From: UBA1563 sp037440065
Lineage (GTDB): Bacteria; Bacteroidota; Ignavibacteria; Ignavibacteriales; Ignavibacteriaceae
DNA: 64,000 nt
Assembly (NCBI GenBank): GCA_037440065.1
Contig: JBBIUV010000019.1
Coordinates: forward strand, 1 to 64,000
Reading direction: 5' to 3'
The notes below the pieces were generated by a model that was not told the origin of the DNA, did not search any database, and was given only the letters and a program-made list of their open reading frames with translations. Of this stretch, positions 53,646 through 63,071 are shown piece after piece (position 1 is the stretch's first letter; the number at the start of each line of letters is the position of its first letter). A program made the position numbers and the translations under genes.

Positions 53646-54306
53646 AAATATTTCTTACTCTGTTAAAAGAAATTCTTTTTTCGAGAAGAGAAACGAAAAG
53701 AAAATTTTAGAAAATATTTCTTTCGAAGTTGAGAAAAGCGAAATTATTGGCATCGCTGGTCCTTCCGGTGGAGGAAAGACTACACTTGCTAAATTAGTTG
53801 CTGGAATTCTTGAACCCACCTCCGGTGAAATAATTAAATATTTTCCGAAAACTGAAAACCACGCTACAAATGGTATCCAGTTGCTATTTCAAAACTCTGA
53901 AGAAATTGTAAATCCGTTTCGGAAGGTAAAGGATGTTTTGGTCGAAGCTTTACAATTGAAAAATGGAAAATCATTTTCCAATGAAGAACGATTGAGCGAA
54001 CTAATTTCAAGCGTAAACCTTGAAAAAAGTTCTCTTGAAAAATATTGTTTACAGCTAAGCGGTGGACAAAGACAACGTGTTGCTTTGGCAAGGCTTTTAG
54101 CGGTTGAACCGGAAATACTAATTCTAGACGAACCGTTTTCAGCTCAAGATGTTCAATCGCAGTTAAATTTATTATTACTCCTAAAAAAAATAAATGCAGA
54201 AAAAGGAATTACACTTATCTGCATTTCTCATCAAGAAAACGTTTTAAACAAATTAACCGAAAGAAAAATCCATATTAAAGATGGAAAATTGGTTTCAACG
54301 CTTTAG
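53623..54306 (+). CDS. Short ABC transporter ATPase (DppF-like)
   Basis: A 227-residue ATPase with Walker A GPSGGGKTT, signature LSGGQRQRVA, Walker B ILILDEPFSAQD and switch His in CISHQENV. Start GTG at 53623 lies within the previous ATPase gene, indicating coupling. Like its partner it lacks the C-terminal domain of DppF. Together they give an asymmetric NBD pair for the transporter. Confidence 0.9.
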   Translation: MNQLLSVKNISYSVKRNSFFEKRNEKKILENISFEVEKSEIIGIAGPSGGGKTTLAKLVAGILEPTSGEIIKYFPKTENHATNGIQLLFQNSEEIVNPFRKVKDVLVEALQLKNGKSFSNEERLSELISSVNLEKSSLEKYCLQLSGGQRQRVALARLLAVEPEILILDEPFSAQDVQSQLNLLLLLKKINAEKGITLICISHQENVLNKLTERKIHIKDGKLVSTL

Positions 54307-54357
54307 AAGTTTTCCAATCTATAACTCTCTCAACAATTTGATTAAACTTTACGATTC

Positions 54358-54855
54358 TTACAATTTTACAAATTTTGAAGGAAGCGCTCCGCATGTCGGA
54401 CAATTTTCTTTTGGTTCTCCAAATTCAATATGACCGCAAACCGGACAAAGATAAATATCAGAAACTTCTAAATCCTTTCCTTGCTCTGCAGCCTCCAACG
54501 CCATTTTGTACAAGTCGGCGTGAATCTTTTCAGCCTTTACAGCATAACCGAACATTCTTTTTGCTTTATGATTTTCAGCTTCCGCCTGCGCTAACATTGG
54601 CGGATACATTTCTGTGAATTCATACGTTTCACCGGCAATCGCAGCTTTTAGATTCTCTGCAGTAGAACCAACTCCTTCCAACGAATTAAGATGTCCTTCG
54701 GCATGAATTCGCTCTGCTTCTGCGGCGGTGTTAAACAATTTAGCAATATTCGGAAATCCATCCCGTTCAGCTTTTTTAGCAAAAGCACGGTACTTTTGGT
54801 TTGCTTGACTTTCCCCAGCAAAAGCTTCTTGCAGATTTTCTTTAGTAGTTTTCAT
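54358..54855 (-). CDS. rbr: Rubrerythrin
   Basis: A 165-residue peroxide-scavenging protein. An N-terminal four-helix di-iron domain (EAFAGESQANQKY, AEAERIHAEGH, AGETYEFTEMY, AEKIHADLY) is followed by a rubredoxin-like tail CPVCGHIEFG...CPTCGA holding an iron-Cys4 site. It reduces hydrogen peroxide in anaerobes and microaerophiles. Single gene, oxygen-stress role in keeping with the ferritin in this window. Confidence 0.96.
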   Translation of the reverse strand: MKTTKENLQEAFAGESQANQKYRAFAKKAERDGFPNIAKLFNTAAEAERIHAEGHLNSLEGVGSTAENLKAAIAGETYEFTEMYPPMLAQAEAENHKAKRMFGYAVKAEKIHADLYKMALEAAEQGKDLEVSDIYLCPVCGHIEFGEPKENCPTCGALPSKFVKL

Positions 54856-54878
54856 AAGTAACCTTTCTGTTTTGGTAA

Positions 54879-54886
54879 CAAAGATA
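54879..54886 (-). promoter_or_regulatory. Candidate -7 box for rubrerythrin
   Basis: Minus-strand TATCTTTG fits TAnnTTTG and lies 23 nt before the start; no good -33 box was seen. Confidence 0.35.
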
Positions 54887-55039
54887 TTAATAGAAATCTC
54901 TTATAAAATTAACCAATTTATTTTTTAGATGATGAACCAAAAGCAACAAACCAGTCGTACTTAAATGTTTATCAGTAAAAATTTTTTATGTTTAGAAAAC
55001 GAATAAATAACTTTAAACTCATTTACGAAAAATAATTCT

Positions 55040-57073
55040 ATGAAAACAGCACTCAGCCTTTTTTTTGCTTACTTAACCCTCTTGTTCCTTTCGGATTCCA
55101 CGATAGCCCAAACGAATAACGATTTTCTTGTTAAAGGAATTGACCCCAGCATTAATCCCGGAGTAGATTTTTTTAAATACGCCACCGGAAACTGGATGAA
55201 AAACAATCCGATTCCCGAAACAGAAAAAGCTTGGACGATCGGACATCTTGTAGAAGAGGAAATTTACAATCAGTTAAAAACTATTTTAGCAGAAACTTCT
55301 CAAAAAACTTCTCCCGAAGGAAGTAATGCACAAAAAGTTGGTGACTTTTATTTTGCCGGAATGGATTCCGCAACAATTGAAAAACAAGGGATTTCTTTTC
55401 TTGCAAAAGAATTAAAATTGATTTCAATCGCTAAAACAAAGGATGATCTGCTTGCAGCTGTAGCTTTATTACAAACATACGGAGTTTCTGCTATGTTCAA
55501 TGTTTTTGTTGAGCAGGATGCTATGAACAGCGATCTTTGGTCACTTTATCTTTGGCAGGGCGGCTTGGGTTTGCGCCAGCGTGATTACTATTTCAGAAAA
55601 GATGCGCGCACTGAAAATATCCGCAAGGAATATGTAAAACACCTTTCAAAAATGCTTCGTCTTTCGGGAGATAAAGATCCGGTTTCACTTGAAGAGGGAA
55701 CAGCTATTTTCAAAATTGAAACCTTCCTTGCCGACTCTTCCCGCAAATTGGAAGACTTACGCGATCCATACGCCAACTACAACAAAATGACAATTGAACA
55801 ATTACAAAAATTGAGTGCAACTATCAATTGGACAAATTTCTTCGGTAAAATCGGGATTGAAAAAATCGACAGCGTTATTGTCGGTCAACCGGAATTTTTT
55901 GTTCAGTTGAATGCCGCCCTCAATAAGTTTTCTTTAAACGATTGGAAAGCCTACGTAAGATGGCATCTTGTAAACACTTTTGCCGATCGATTAAGCAGTT
56001 CTTTTAATAATGAAAAATTTAATTTCAGAGGAACGGTAATGTCAGGAGTAAAAAAACAAAGACCCCGCTGGAAGCGCATTCAAGACGCAGTTGAAGACGC
56101 AATGGGAGAATTGCTCGGGCAAGTTTATGTGCAGAAATATTACTCGCCAAAAACAAAACAACGCTATGAAAAACTGGTTGACGATATTATCAGCGCCTAC
56201 GGTGAAAGAATTAAAAACCTCGACTGGATGAGCCAATCAACAAAAGAAAAAGCTTTGCTTAAATTGAACAGCATCACCAAAAAAGTTGGTTACCCGGATA
56301 AGTGGAAAGATTTTTCTTCTTTAAAAATTGATCGAACATCCTATTTAAGAAATTCAATCAATGCAAATGTTTTTTGGTTTAAGAGAAATGTTGCCCGACT
56401 CGGAAAACCAGTAGACAGAACCGAATGGGGTATGACTCCTCAAACATATAATGCCTACTACAATCCTTCGAACAATGAAATTGTTTTACCCGCAGCAATT
56501 TTTATTATTCCCGGAACGGTTGATTCTTTGCTTGATGACGCCGTTGTCTATTCGTATGCCGGGGCTTCAACCATCGGTCATGAATTAACTCACGGGTTTG
56601 ATGATGAGGGGAGACAGTATGACGCGAAAGGTAATTTAACAAATTGGTGGACTAAGGAAGACGAAGAAAAATTTACAAAGAAAGCTTCGTTGATGATTGA
56701 ACAATTTGATAATTATGTTGTGTTGGACAGTATGCACGTAAATGGAAAAGCAACGCTTGGTGAAAATATTGCTGATCTTGGCGGTTTAGTTATTGGTTAC
56801 GACGCTTTCAAAAAAACAAAGCAGTTCACGGAAGGAAAAATGATTGACGGCTTTACACCGCAACAACGCTTCTGGCTTGGTTACGCTTATGCATGGCTGG
56901 GACACAAAAGACCCGAATCGCTTGCACAGCAAATTATGACTGACGTTCACGCTCCTGAATTTTTACGCGTAAATGGTCCATATAGTGATCTTCCCGATTT
57001 TTATGAAGCCTTTGGAATTAAAGAAGGGCAGCCAATGTATAGACCGGAAAATAAACGAGTAAAGATTTGGTAA
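55040..57073 (+). CDS. M13 family zinc metallopeptidase (neprilysin-like)
   Basis: A 677-residue secreted peptidase with signal peptide to about residue 24. Zinc motif HELTH at 514-518 within IGHELTHGFDDEGRQYD, third ligand Glu575 in ENIADLGG with Asp579, and the N-terminal substrate Asn/Ala region NAYYNPSNNEIVLPAA. It cleaves short peptides. It could supply peptides to the neighbouring ABC transporter, which is inference. Confidence 0.95.
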   Translation: MKTALSLFFAYLTLLFLSDSTIAQTNNDFLVKGIDPSINPGVDFFKYATGNWMKNNPIPETEKAWTIGHLVEEEIYNQLKTILAETSQKTSPEGSNAQKVGDFYFAGMDSATIEKQGISFLAKELKLISIAKTKDDLLAAVALLQTYGVSAMFNVFVEQDAMNSDLWSLYLWQGGLGLRQRDYYFRKDARTENIRKEYVKHLSKMLRLSGDKDPVSLEEGTAIFKIETFLADSSRKLEDLRDPYANYNKMTIEQLQKLSATINWTNFFGKIGIEKIDSVIVGQPEFFVQLNAALNKFSLNDWKAYVRWHLVNTFADRLSSSFNNEKFNFRGTVMSGVKKQRPRWKRIQDAVEDAMGELLGQVYVQKYYSPKTKQRYEKLVDDIISAYGERIKNLDWMSQSTKEKALLKLNSITKKVGYPDKWKDFSSLKIDRTSYLRNSINANVFWFKRNVARLGKPVDRTEWGMTPQTYNAYYNPSNNEIVLPAAIFIIPGTVDSLLDDAVVYSYAGASTIGHELTHGFDDEGRQYDAKGNLTNWWTKEDEEKFTKKASLMIEQFDNYVVLDSMHVNGKATLGENIADLGGLVIGYDAFKKTKQFTEGKMIDGFTPQQRFWLGYAYAWLGHKRPESLAQQIMTDVHAPEFLRVNGPYSDLPDFYEAFGIKEGQPMYRPENKRVKIW

Positions 57074-57080
57074 GCAATCT

Positions 57081-57116
57081 AAAGGGACAAACTTTAATTC
57101 GGTTTGTCCCTTTTTC
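57081..57116 (+). terminator. Terminator after the M13 peptidase
   Basis: Perfect 12-bp stem AAAGGGACAAAC / GTTTGTCCCTTT (57081-57092 and 57102-57113), 9-nt loop, then TT. Lies 8 nt past the stop. Confidence 0.88.
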
Positions 57117-57121
57117 TAAAA

Positions 57122-58066
57122 TTATTTTTGAAGAAAATTTATAACTGCTTCGTTAAATTCTTCCGGCTTTTCAATTTGTAACATGTGTCCGCAATTATCA
57201 ATTTGGTGTAACGTACAATTGGGAATTATCTTTGCACCGGAGTTAAAAACATCGGCAGTTGTGCCTGGATTTAAATAAGGATTTGGAATTAACCCATCAT
57301 ATCTTCCGTAAACAACCAACGTAGGAACCGTAATTTTATCAAGCTTGTCCCAAGTAGGCTCATCAAGCATACCGTTTACACTACGCACCACAGCGTAGGA
57401 AAAATCATCAAACTCTTTTGCTTTTGCCATACGGACACGCTCTTCCACCATCCATTCCCATTTTTCCGACCATGAATAAAAGTTCATTGAAAGATTTCTT
57501 CTAATTCCTTCTTCGGTTGTTTTTTTTACACCGGAAACCGTCATAACACTTCGAAGCCAATCTCCTTCGCCTTGTTCAAATTCTTCAAATCCGGCAGGAG
57601 ACGCTAAAATTAATTTTTCCAATCGTTCCGGAAAACGCATTGCAAAATTGATTCCTGCCTGACCACCCATTGAGTGACCGACATAAATAAATTTGTCAAT
57701 CTTTAACTCATCAACCAATCGTTTAATTTGATCGGCAAAAAAACTCATGTTGTAGAGATAATAATTTTTTTGCGATTTTCCGTAACCGGGAAGATCAACG
57801 GCAATAACACGGTAGTGTTTTGCAAGTTCAGGAATGTTATAGCGCCAAAACCCGGCGTTGCTTGCAAGTCCGTGAACAAGAACAATTGTCTGCTTTCCAC
57901 TACCTTCATCGATATAAGAGATGGCGGGGTTTGATAAAACTTTTTTCGTTGGAAATCCGTAATCAAAATCAGAAAATTCCAAAGGGGACATTTTTGTATA
58001 AAGAAATCCGGAACAACCATTAAACACAAACGCAGCCATAATTAATAATCCAAATAATTTTTTCAT
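57122..58066 (-). CDS. Alpha/beta-hydrolase lipoprotein
   Basis: A 314-residue lipoprotein (lipobox FNGC, Cys18) with an alpha/beta-hydrolase fold. The oxyanion HG is in VLVHGLAS, nucleophile Ser in GHSMGG, acid Asp in VVYGRYDGLIP and His in DNCGHMLQIE. It likely cleaves an ester at the outer or inner membrane surface. It is 9 nt downstream of the barrel protein, so they are coexpressed. The group shares features with C-C hydrolases, so that activity is also possible. Confidence 0.88.
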   Translation of the reverse strand: MKKLFGLLIMAAFVFNGCSGFLYTKMSPLEFSDFDYGFPTKKVLSNPAISYIDEGSGKQTIVLVHGLASNAGFWRYNIPELAKHYRVIAVDLPGYGKSQKNYYLYNMSFFADQIKRLVDELKIDKFIYVGHSMGGQAGINFAMRFPERLEKLILASPAGFEEFEQGEGDWLRSVMTVSGVKKTTEEGIRRNLSMNFYSWSEKWEWMVEERVRMAKAKEFDDFSYAVVRSVNGMLDEPTWDKLDKITVPTLVVYGRYDGLIPNPYLNPGTTADVFNSGAKIIPNCTLHQIDNCGHMLQIEKPEEFNEAVINFLQK

Positions 58067-58075
58067 AGGTTTCTC

Positions 58076-59638
58076 CTAGAACATTAACCAGCTAAATGAA
58101 GTAAAAATTACAAACGGATCTTTAGGTTTCTCTGAACCGCCGGTGTATTTAACAGATGGGGATTTGTAAAAATCACCTAATTGCAAATACCCTGCGCTCA
58201 ATCCAAGCGTTAGAAAGACTTTGATGTTGTATTTAAATTCCACATTAACTTCCGAACCGATATAAGAAGAACCGCCGTTTGGAGTAACATTTGAAAGTGC
58301 CGTAGCGAAACCAAGTTTGCCGCTGAATTTGTTTGGAACGATATCTTTTGAAACCGAGAAAAACCCAGCAGTAACTCCCATTCCCATATTTGATATATCA
58401 TGAACCGCTGAGTAATATCTGTTCACAACCTGAGGATCGGGGAAAAGTAATAGCGCTTTATGTGAACTGTAAATACCTGTAGGTGAGCCCCAAATGTTTC
58501 CGGTGATTACCGAATTAATTTTTTTATCACTCACACCATTCTCATCTCCGGTTGTGTATAATGCCTCGAGAGAAATCTTATCGTTTGCGGTTTGTCCATA
58601 TTTGTATGCCACCGAAGCATTTGTGGCGACACCGAAAATGTCGGCATATTTTTTTGCAGTGGAATTATCGCTAATTGTATCAGCTGTTCCAACATTTGCG
58701 ATGAGATAGGCATCAGCCCACCATCTTCCAGCAAGGAATTCCCTATTGTACGCAGCATGAGTTCCAAGCCACAGGATATTTGCTTCATATTTTTGAGATG
58801 GAAAACTTAACCTAACAGCGCCGTTATATTGTGCGAGACCACTGTTCAAACCTTGCCCGAGCACAGAAATCCCGCCGGAGTTTTTTCCTCTATCCCAAAC
58901 AAACCAAGCATCGGCACCAACTTCAACCAGGGGATGCACGCGTGATTCCACATCCAACATCCACAAAGCAACATCATCGTTCTCTTGAATGATATTTTCG
59001 TAAAGTTGAAAATAGCCAAAACGCGCTTGCGTAGTTTCGTTTATATTTCCAAATACGCTAATACCTACCCCTTGCGTTCCCCAAAATGAAAGTTTGTACG
59101 AACTGTTTTGATAGGTGCTTACTGCAGTTTGATTTGGATCGCGAACGTTGTCGAACATTCTCTGCAAACCAATAACAACGTTCCAGTCGCTATCCTTCGG
59201 TTTAATATCCACATTTGCCAAAAGTGTTTGCAAATTCACTTGTCCTGCGTTAATTCCGCCTCCGTTATTTCCGCCAACGCCATATGCCGCGTCTCCCCAG
59301 GTCATATCTATTTTAAATAAACTTCTGAACGTTGCGACACCGTCAAGAATTTGCGGAGCATAGATAAACATCGGAACAAATCGCTGCTCAAAATACGAGG
59401 AAGTTTTAGCAGAAGTGTTCGTGGTGTTTGGACCAAACAACCTTCCGATAATTTGTCCTCGCAGCAATTCATTTGTCGGTGCTATATTGGATGCGGTTCC
59501 GCGATTGAACCAATATCCGATGAATTTAAATTCCGGTGTTTTGGCATCTGGAATTTTCTTTATTTGCGCGTCCTGCCCGTAAATATCAAAAACGGTGCAC
59601 AAAACGCACGCGAAAAAGAGAAGCTGCTTAATTTTCAT
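58076..59638 (-). CDS. Probable outer-membrane beta-barrel protein
   Basis: A 520-residue protein with signal peptide (cleavage after about IYGQ22). It is rich in alternating aromatic/polar strands and glycine turns, and ends FTSFSWLMF with the terminal Phe typical of outer-membrane barrels. No family is recognised with confidence; it resembles alginate-export or hydrocarbon-porin-like barrels in general build. Its place beside an acyl-CoA ligase and a hydrolase suggests solute entry. Confidence 0.65.
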   Translation of the reverse strand: MKIKQLLFFACVLCTVFDIYGQDAQIKKIPDAKTPEFKFIGYWFNRGTASNIAPTNELLRGQIIGRLFGPNTTNTSAKTSSYFEQRFVPMFIYAPQILDGVATFRSLFKIDMTWGDAAYGVGGNNGGGINAGQVNLQTLLANVDIKPKDSDWNVVIGLQRMFDNVRDPNQTAVSTYQNSSYKLSFWGTQGVGISVFGNINETTQARFGYFQLYENIIQENDDVALWMLDVESRVHPLVEVGADAWFVWDRGKNSGGISVLGQGLNSGLAQYNGAVRLSFPSQKYEANILWLGTHAAYNREFLAGRWWADAYLIANVGTADTISDNSTAKKYADIFGVATNASVAYKYGQTANDKISLEALYTTGDENGVSDKKINSVITGNIWGSPTGIYSSHKALLLFPDPQVVNRYYSAVHDISNMGMGVTAGFFSVSKDIVPNKFSGKLGFATALSNVTPNGGSSYIGSEVNVEFKYNIKVFLTLGLSAGYLQLGDFYKSPSVKYTGGSEKPKDPFVIFTSFSWLMF

Positions 59639-59658
59639 TTTCCATCTCCTTGAAAATT

Positions 59659-59718
59659 TTAATCATAATCTTAATCTTCAACCACTTGGTTAGTGATTTA
59701 GAAAAAGATTATGATTAA
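59659..59718. repeat. Perfect 14-bp inverted repeat with 32-nt spacer
   Basis: TTAATCATAATCTT (59659-59672) and its exact reverse complement (59705-59718) lie between the lipoprotein stop and the barrel gene start. It could be a regulatory stem or a small dispersed repeat. Confidence 0.55.
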
Positions 59719-59731
59719 GAAAAAATATCAC

Positions 59732-60268
59732 TTATTGTTTAACATACTTCTGAACATAAATAGCGTACTTAACACCACCGATAGTAGTGCTGCCTAATCC
59801 GCCGGCTACTGTTGGAGCAGAAACTCCCGTTAATGCAGGAGAGGTTTGAATTACTTCGTAAGACATATTGGTCCCGCTGATAGCATAAACACCGGTTGCA
59901 GTTACGGTTGCCGGGGTAGCTTGATTCGCAACGATTGTATAAAGTTTTGCACCTTTTGTAAATGACGTTGACAAAGTGTCGCTGTAAGTAGATTCGGTGT
60001 TGGTGTAGGTTCCGGTGAAAGTGGTGTTCACATTAGCGCTATCCGTTTGAACAACAGTATAAGATTTGTTTTCGTTAAACGTAGCAACAATTTTTTTTAC
60101 TTTGAACGGTGCAAGCTTTAATCCATAGGCTACATTTGCGCCATCTGAAACCCAGACACCAACAATTGGATCTTTTGTGGTTGTTGGGGCGGTAGTGGCA
60201 TCATCTTTTTTACATGATGTGAAAAGAACGGCGACTGAAAAGAACAAAAGAAAGAGAGACTTTTTCAT
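59732..60268 (-). CDS. Small Thr-rich lipoprotein, lipocalin-like
   Basis: A 178-residue lipoprotein with lipobox LFTSC (Cys19), a KKDDATTAPTTT linker and a beta-rich body (VGVWVSDG, KKIVATFNENKSYTV, TFTGTYTNTEST) that resembles small lipocalin-like outer-membrane lipoproteins. It starts 11 nt after the acyl-CoA ligase on the same strand. Probably substrate binding or barrel accessory; not assigned further. Confidence 0.65.
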   Translation of the reverse strand: MKKSLFLLFFSVAVLFTSCKKDDATTAPTTTKDPIVGVWVSDGANVAYGLKLAPFKVKKIVATFNENKSYTVVQTDSANVNTTFTGTYTNTESTYSDTLSTSFTKGAKLYTIVANQATPATVTATGVYAISGTNMSYEVIQTSPALTGVSAPTVAGGLGSTTIGGVKYAIYVQKYVKQ

Positions 60269-60279
60269 ACGAACTCCTT

Positions 60280-61806
60280 TTATTGATGTGATTGTGTTTT
60301 TGTTTGTTGATGAATTTTCAACAATTCCTTTTTATTAATTTTTCCCGCGTCTGTTCTCGGAAGAGCTTCAATAAATTGTACATATTTCGGGATTTTATAC
60401 TTAGCTAATTTTCCTTTGCAAAAGTCCAGTATTGTATTTTCTTCTAAAAAAGTTTCATCATTTAAAACAATAAATGCCTTGCCGACTTCACCCCATCTTT
60501 CATCGGGGACACCTATTACGGCAACTTCTTTAATGTGATCATTCGTGTAGAGAAATTTTTCTATTTCGGCGGGATAAACATTTTCTCCGCCGCTGATGTA
60601 CATATTTTTTTTGCGGTCAACCACAAAAAAATATCCGTCATCATCTCGCATTACAAGATCGCCTGTATGGAAAAATTCATCGGTAATAGCTTCCGCTGTT
60701 TCTTTTTCTTTTCTCCAATAACCGGGAGTAACTACAGGAGATTTCAACCATAATTCTCCAACTTCATTATTTCCACACTCTTTTCCATTTTCACTCACAA
60801 TTTTCGGTTCAACATAAAAGTTTGGAAATCCAATTGACCCTTTTTTCTTTATTGCATCATCTTGATGAAGCGAAAAACAATTTGGTCCAACTTCTGTTAA
60901 GCCATACCCCTGCCGGATGTAAACACCTTTTTGATGCCATGTATTTATTAATGGAATCGGCATCGGAGCGCCTCCAACAATTGCATAGCGAACAGAAGAA
61001 AGATTAACTTTCTTGAAATATTCCAACTCGGACATCATTTGCAGCATTGTAGGAACACCAAACAAAATTGTTGTATGTTCTTTTTCCATCAATCTTAAAA
61101 TTAATTCTGCATCAAAATTTTGAAGCAGCGTATGCGATCCGCCGTGAAGCAAAAACGGAGTGAATAAAACATTCCATCCGCCGGTATGAAAAAACGGAGC
61201 GTAACTTTGTGTGTGGTCTTGCGAGTTTAGATCAAGTCGCAGTCCTGTGTTGATTGCATTCCAGAAAAGCATTTGATGATTTATCATTACTCCTTTCGAA
61301 AGTCCGGTTGTACCAGCGGTGTAAAGAATCATCACAAGATCGTCATTAGTAAATATTCTCGCAGGAGTAAATTCTGTTTCTGTTACTTCATCTATCAAAA
61401 AAGAAGTAATGGTTTCAATTTTATTTTGAATTGGAATTTTGTTTATCGATTGAAGTTCTTTGATCTGTTCGGAATATTCCTCTTCATAAAAAAAGATTTT
61501 CGGATCTGCATCTTTTATTAAGACGTCAAGTTCTCTGGGAGTTAACCGAAAATTAAGCGGAACTAAAACTGCTCCGCATTTAATACATGCCAGAAATAAT
61601 TGAACGTACTCGGCTCGATTCTTTGAATAAACTGCAATTCCATCTCCTTCTTGAACTCCGATTTCTGTGGTAAGATAATTTGCCAAAGCATTTGTCCGTT
61701 CATTAAACTGAATGAACGACCATTCTAAATTTCTATTATATTCACGAAGAAATAATTTGTTAGGGGTATAATAAGCCCATTTTGCAAGCCAGTCTGTTTG
61801 TATCAT
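60280..61806 (-). CDS. Acyl-CoA synthetase (AMP-forming)
   Basis: A 508-residue class I adenylate-forming enzyme. Motifs are the P-loop YTAGTTGLSKGVM, GYGLTEVGP, TGDLVMRDDDGYFFVVDRKKNMYISGGENVYPAEIE and catalytic Lys near the end in PRTDAGKINKKEL. It makes an acyl-CoA through an acyl-AMP. Chain length or aromatic substrate cannot be decided. It overlaps the MFS gene by 4 nt. Confidence 0.92.
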   Translation of the reverse strand: MIQTDWLAKWAYYTPNKLFLREYNRNLEWSFIQFNERTNALANYLTTEIGVQEGDGIAVYSKNRAEYVQLFLACIKCGAVLVPLNFRLTPRELDVLIKDADPKIFFYEEEYSEQIKELQSINKIPIQNKIETITSFLIDEVTETEFTPARIFTNDDLVMILYTAGTTGLSKGVMINHQMLFWNAINTGLRLDLNSQDHTQSYAPFFHTGGWNVLFTPFLLHGGSHTLLQNFDAELILRLMEKEHTTILFGVPTMLQMMSELEYFKKVNLSSVRYAIVGGAPMPIPLINTWHQKGVYIRQGYGLTEVGPNCFSLHQDDAIKKKGSIGFPNFYVEPKIVSENGKECGNNEVGELWLKSPVVTPGYWRKEKETAEAITDEFFHTGDLVMRDDDGYFFVVDRKKNMYISGGENVYPAEIEKFLYTNDHIKEVAVIGVPDERWGEVGKAFIVLNDETFLEENTILDFCKGKLAKYKIPKYVQFIEALPRTDAGKINKKELLKIHQQTKTQSHQ

Positions 61807-63071
61807 CGTTTTTGCTCCAGACTCTTACTTCCTTTATAAAGTATTATACCGGCAGTAAGTGCAGCAAACGGAGCCAACAACAGGGTTACTCTCATTATTT
61901 CAGGATCAGCTGAAACATGTAAGAGATCATTTATTTTTCCGAAAATTGGAGGTGCGATACCATAGCCAATTACATTCACGGTGAAGAAATATAGTCCAAC
62001 TGCTAATCCTCGCAAGTATGGACCGGCGATATCGTTAACATCCGCAGCAGCGGGTCCAAGCCATGATAAGGTAAGTGCAAGCAGTATCGTAATGCAGATT
62101 ATTTGCAAAGAAAGTATTGAGGTATTTAATAACGTTAGCCAAACCGGAATACATAAAAAAGCAATCATGCTTGTGAATTGTAATCTTCCACCGATTCGTT
62201 TTGCTTTGAATTTATCAGCAAACCATCCACCTAAAATTGTTCCGGGAAGTCCACCAATTAATGTTCCGATACCAATCAGTAAACCGATTTCGGATATCGC
62301 CATCTTCTGCGTTCTAACAAGAAATGTCGGAATCCAGATGGAAACGCTATTTGCTGAAACCGCAAAAAATGCATATCCGATTAGAATGTATCTGAGTGGA
62401 ACATTTTGAAAAAGAAGTTTCCAATTTTTTTTCTGATGTTCTTTTGGCGCATCACTTACTCCTCTTTGAGGTTCTTTAAGCAACAAAACAAAAAGAACAA
62501 AAACTAAACCGGGAAATCCTAAAAAGTAAAAAGCATATCTCCAGCTAAGCGCATCGCTTATCCATCCGCCAAAGAAGAATGCAACTCCGGTTCCTATCGC
62601 AATTCCGGATGAAAAAATAGCTTGAACCGTAGCTCTCATTTTCGAAGGAAAATAGTCACTCAACAATGACAGCGCCGCCGGACCCAACGAAGCTTCTCCA
62701 ATTCCTACTAACATTCTGCAAATAAAAATTGTCCAAAAGCCTGATGCAAATCCTGTTAGTCCGGAGAAAACGCTCCAGACCGCTAAACCAAATGCAATTA
62801 ACTTTTTTCTAGATACTTTATCCGCCATTCTTCCAAATGGAATTCCGAGCGCTGTATAAAAAATTACAAACGAAGTAGCCCCAAGTAATGCAAGTTCCAG
62901 ATCGCTGAATTGTAACTCTTTTTTTATCGGAGTAAATAAAATATAGATCAACACACGATCAACGAAATTCATCACATAGATTAGCGTTAACAAGAAGAGC
63001 GCATACCATGCGTACATCGGTATAGATGATTTTGTTTCGTTTTTAATTTGAGTCATTATACTGTTTCTCAA
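61803..63071 (-). CDS. MFS transporter, spinster/hexuronate-like
   Basis: A 422-residue 12-helix transporter. The motif-A-type loop GRMADKVSRKKLIAFG follows helix 2, and GIGEASLGPAALSLLSDYFP matches spinster-like and anion:cation symporters. TTG at 63071 overlaps the synthase stop as TTGA; ATG at 63056 is an alternative start. It probably carries the carboxylate that is then activated by the ligase. Confidence 0.88.
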   Translation of the reverse strand: MRNSIMTQIKNETKSSIPMYAWYALFLLTLIYVMNFVDRVLIYILFTPIKKELQFSDLELALLGATSFVIFYTALGIPFGRMADKVSRKKLIAFGLAVWSVFSGLTGFASGFWTIFICRMLVGIGEASLGPAALSLLSDYFPSKMRATVQAIFSSGIAIGTGVAFFFGGWISDALSWRYAFYFLGFPGLVFVLFVLLLKEPQRGVSDAPKEHQKKNWKLLFQNVPLRYILIGYAFFAVSANSVSIWIPTFLVRTQKMAISEIGLLIGIGTLIGGLPGTILGGWFADKFKAKRIGGRLQFTSMIAFLCIPVWLTLLNTSILSLQIICITILLALTLSWLGPAAADVNDIAGPYLRGLAVGLYFFTVNVIGYGIAPPIFGKINDLLHVSADPEIMRVTLLLAPFAALTAGIILYKGSKSLEQKR

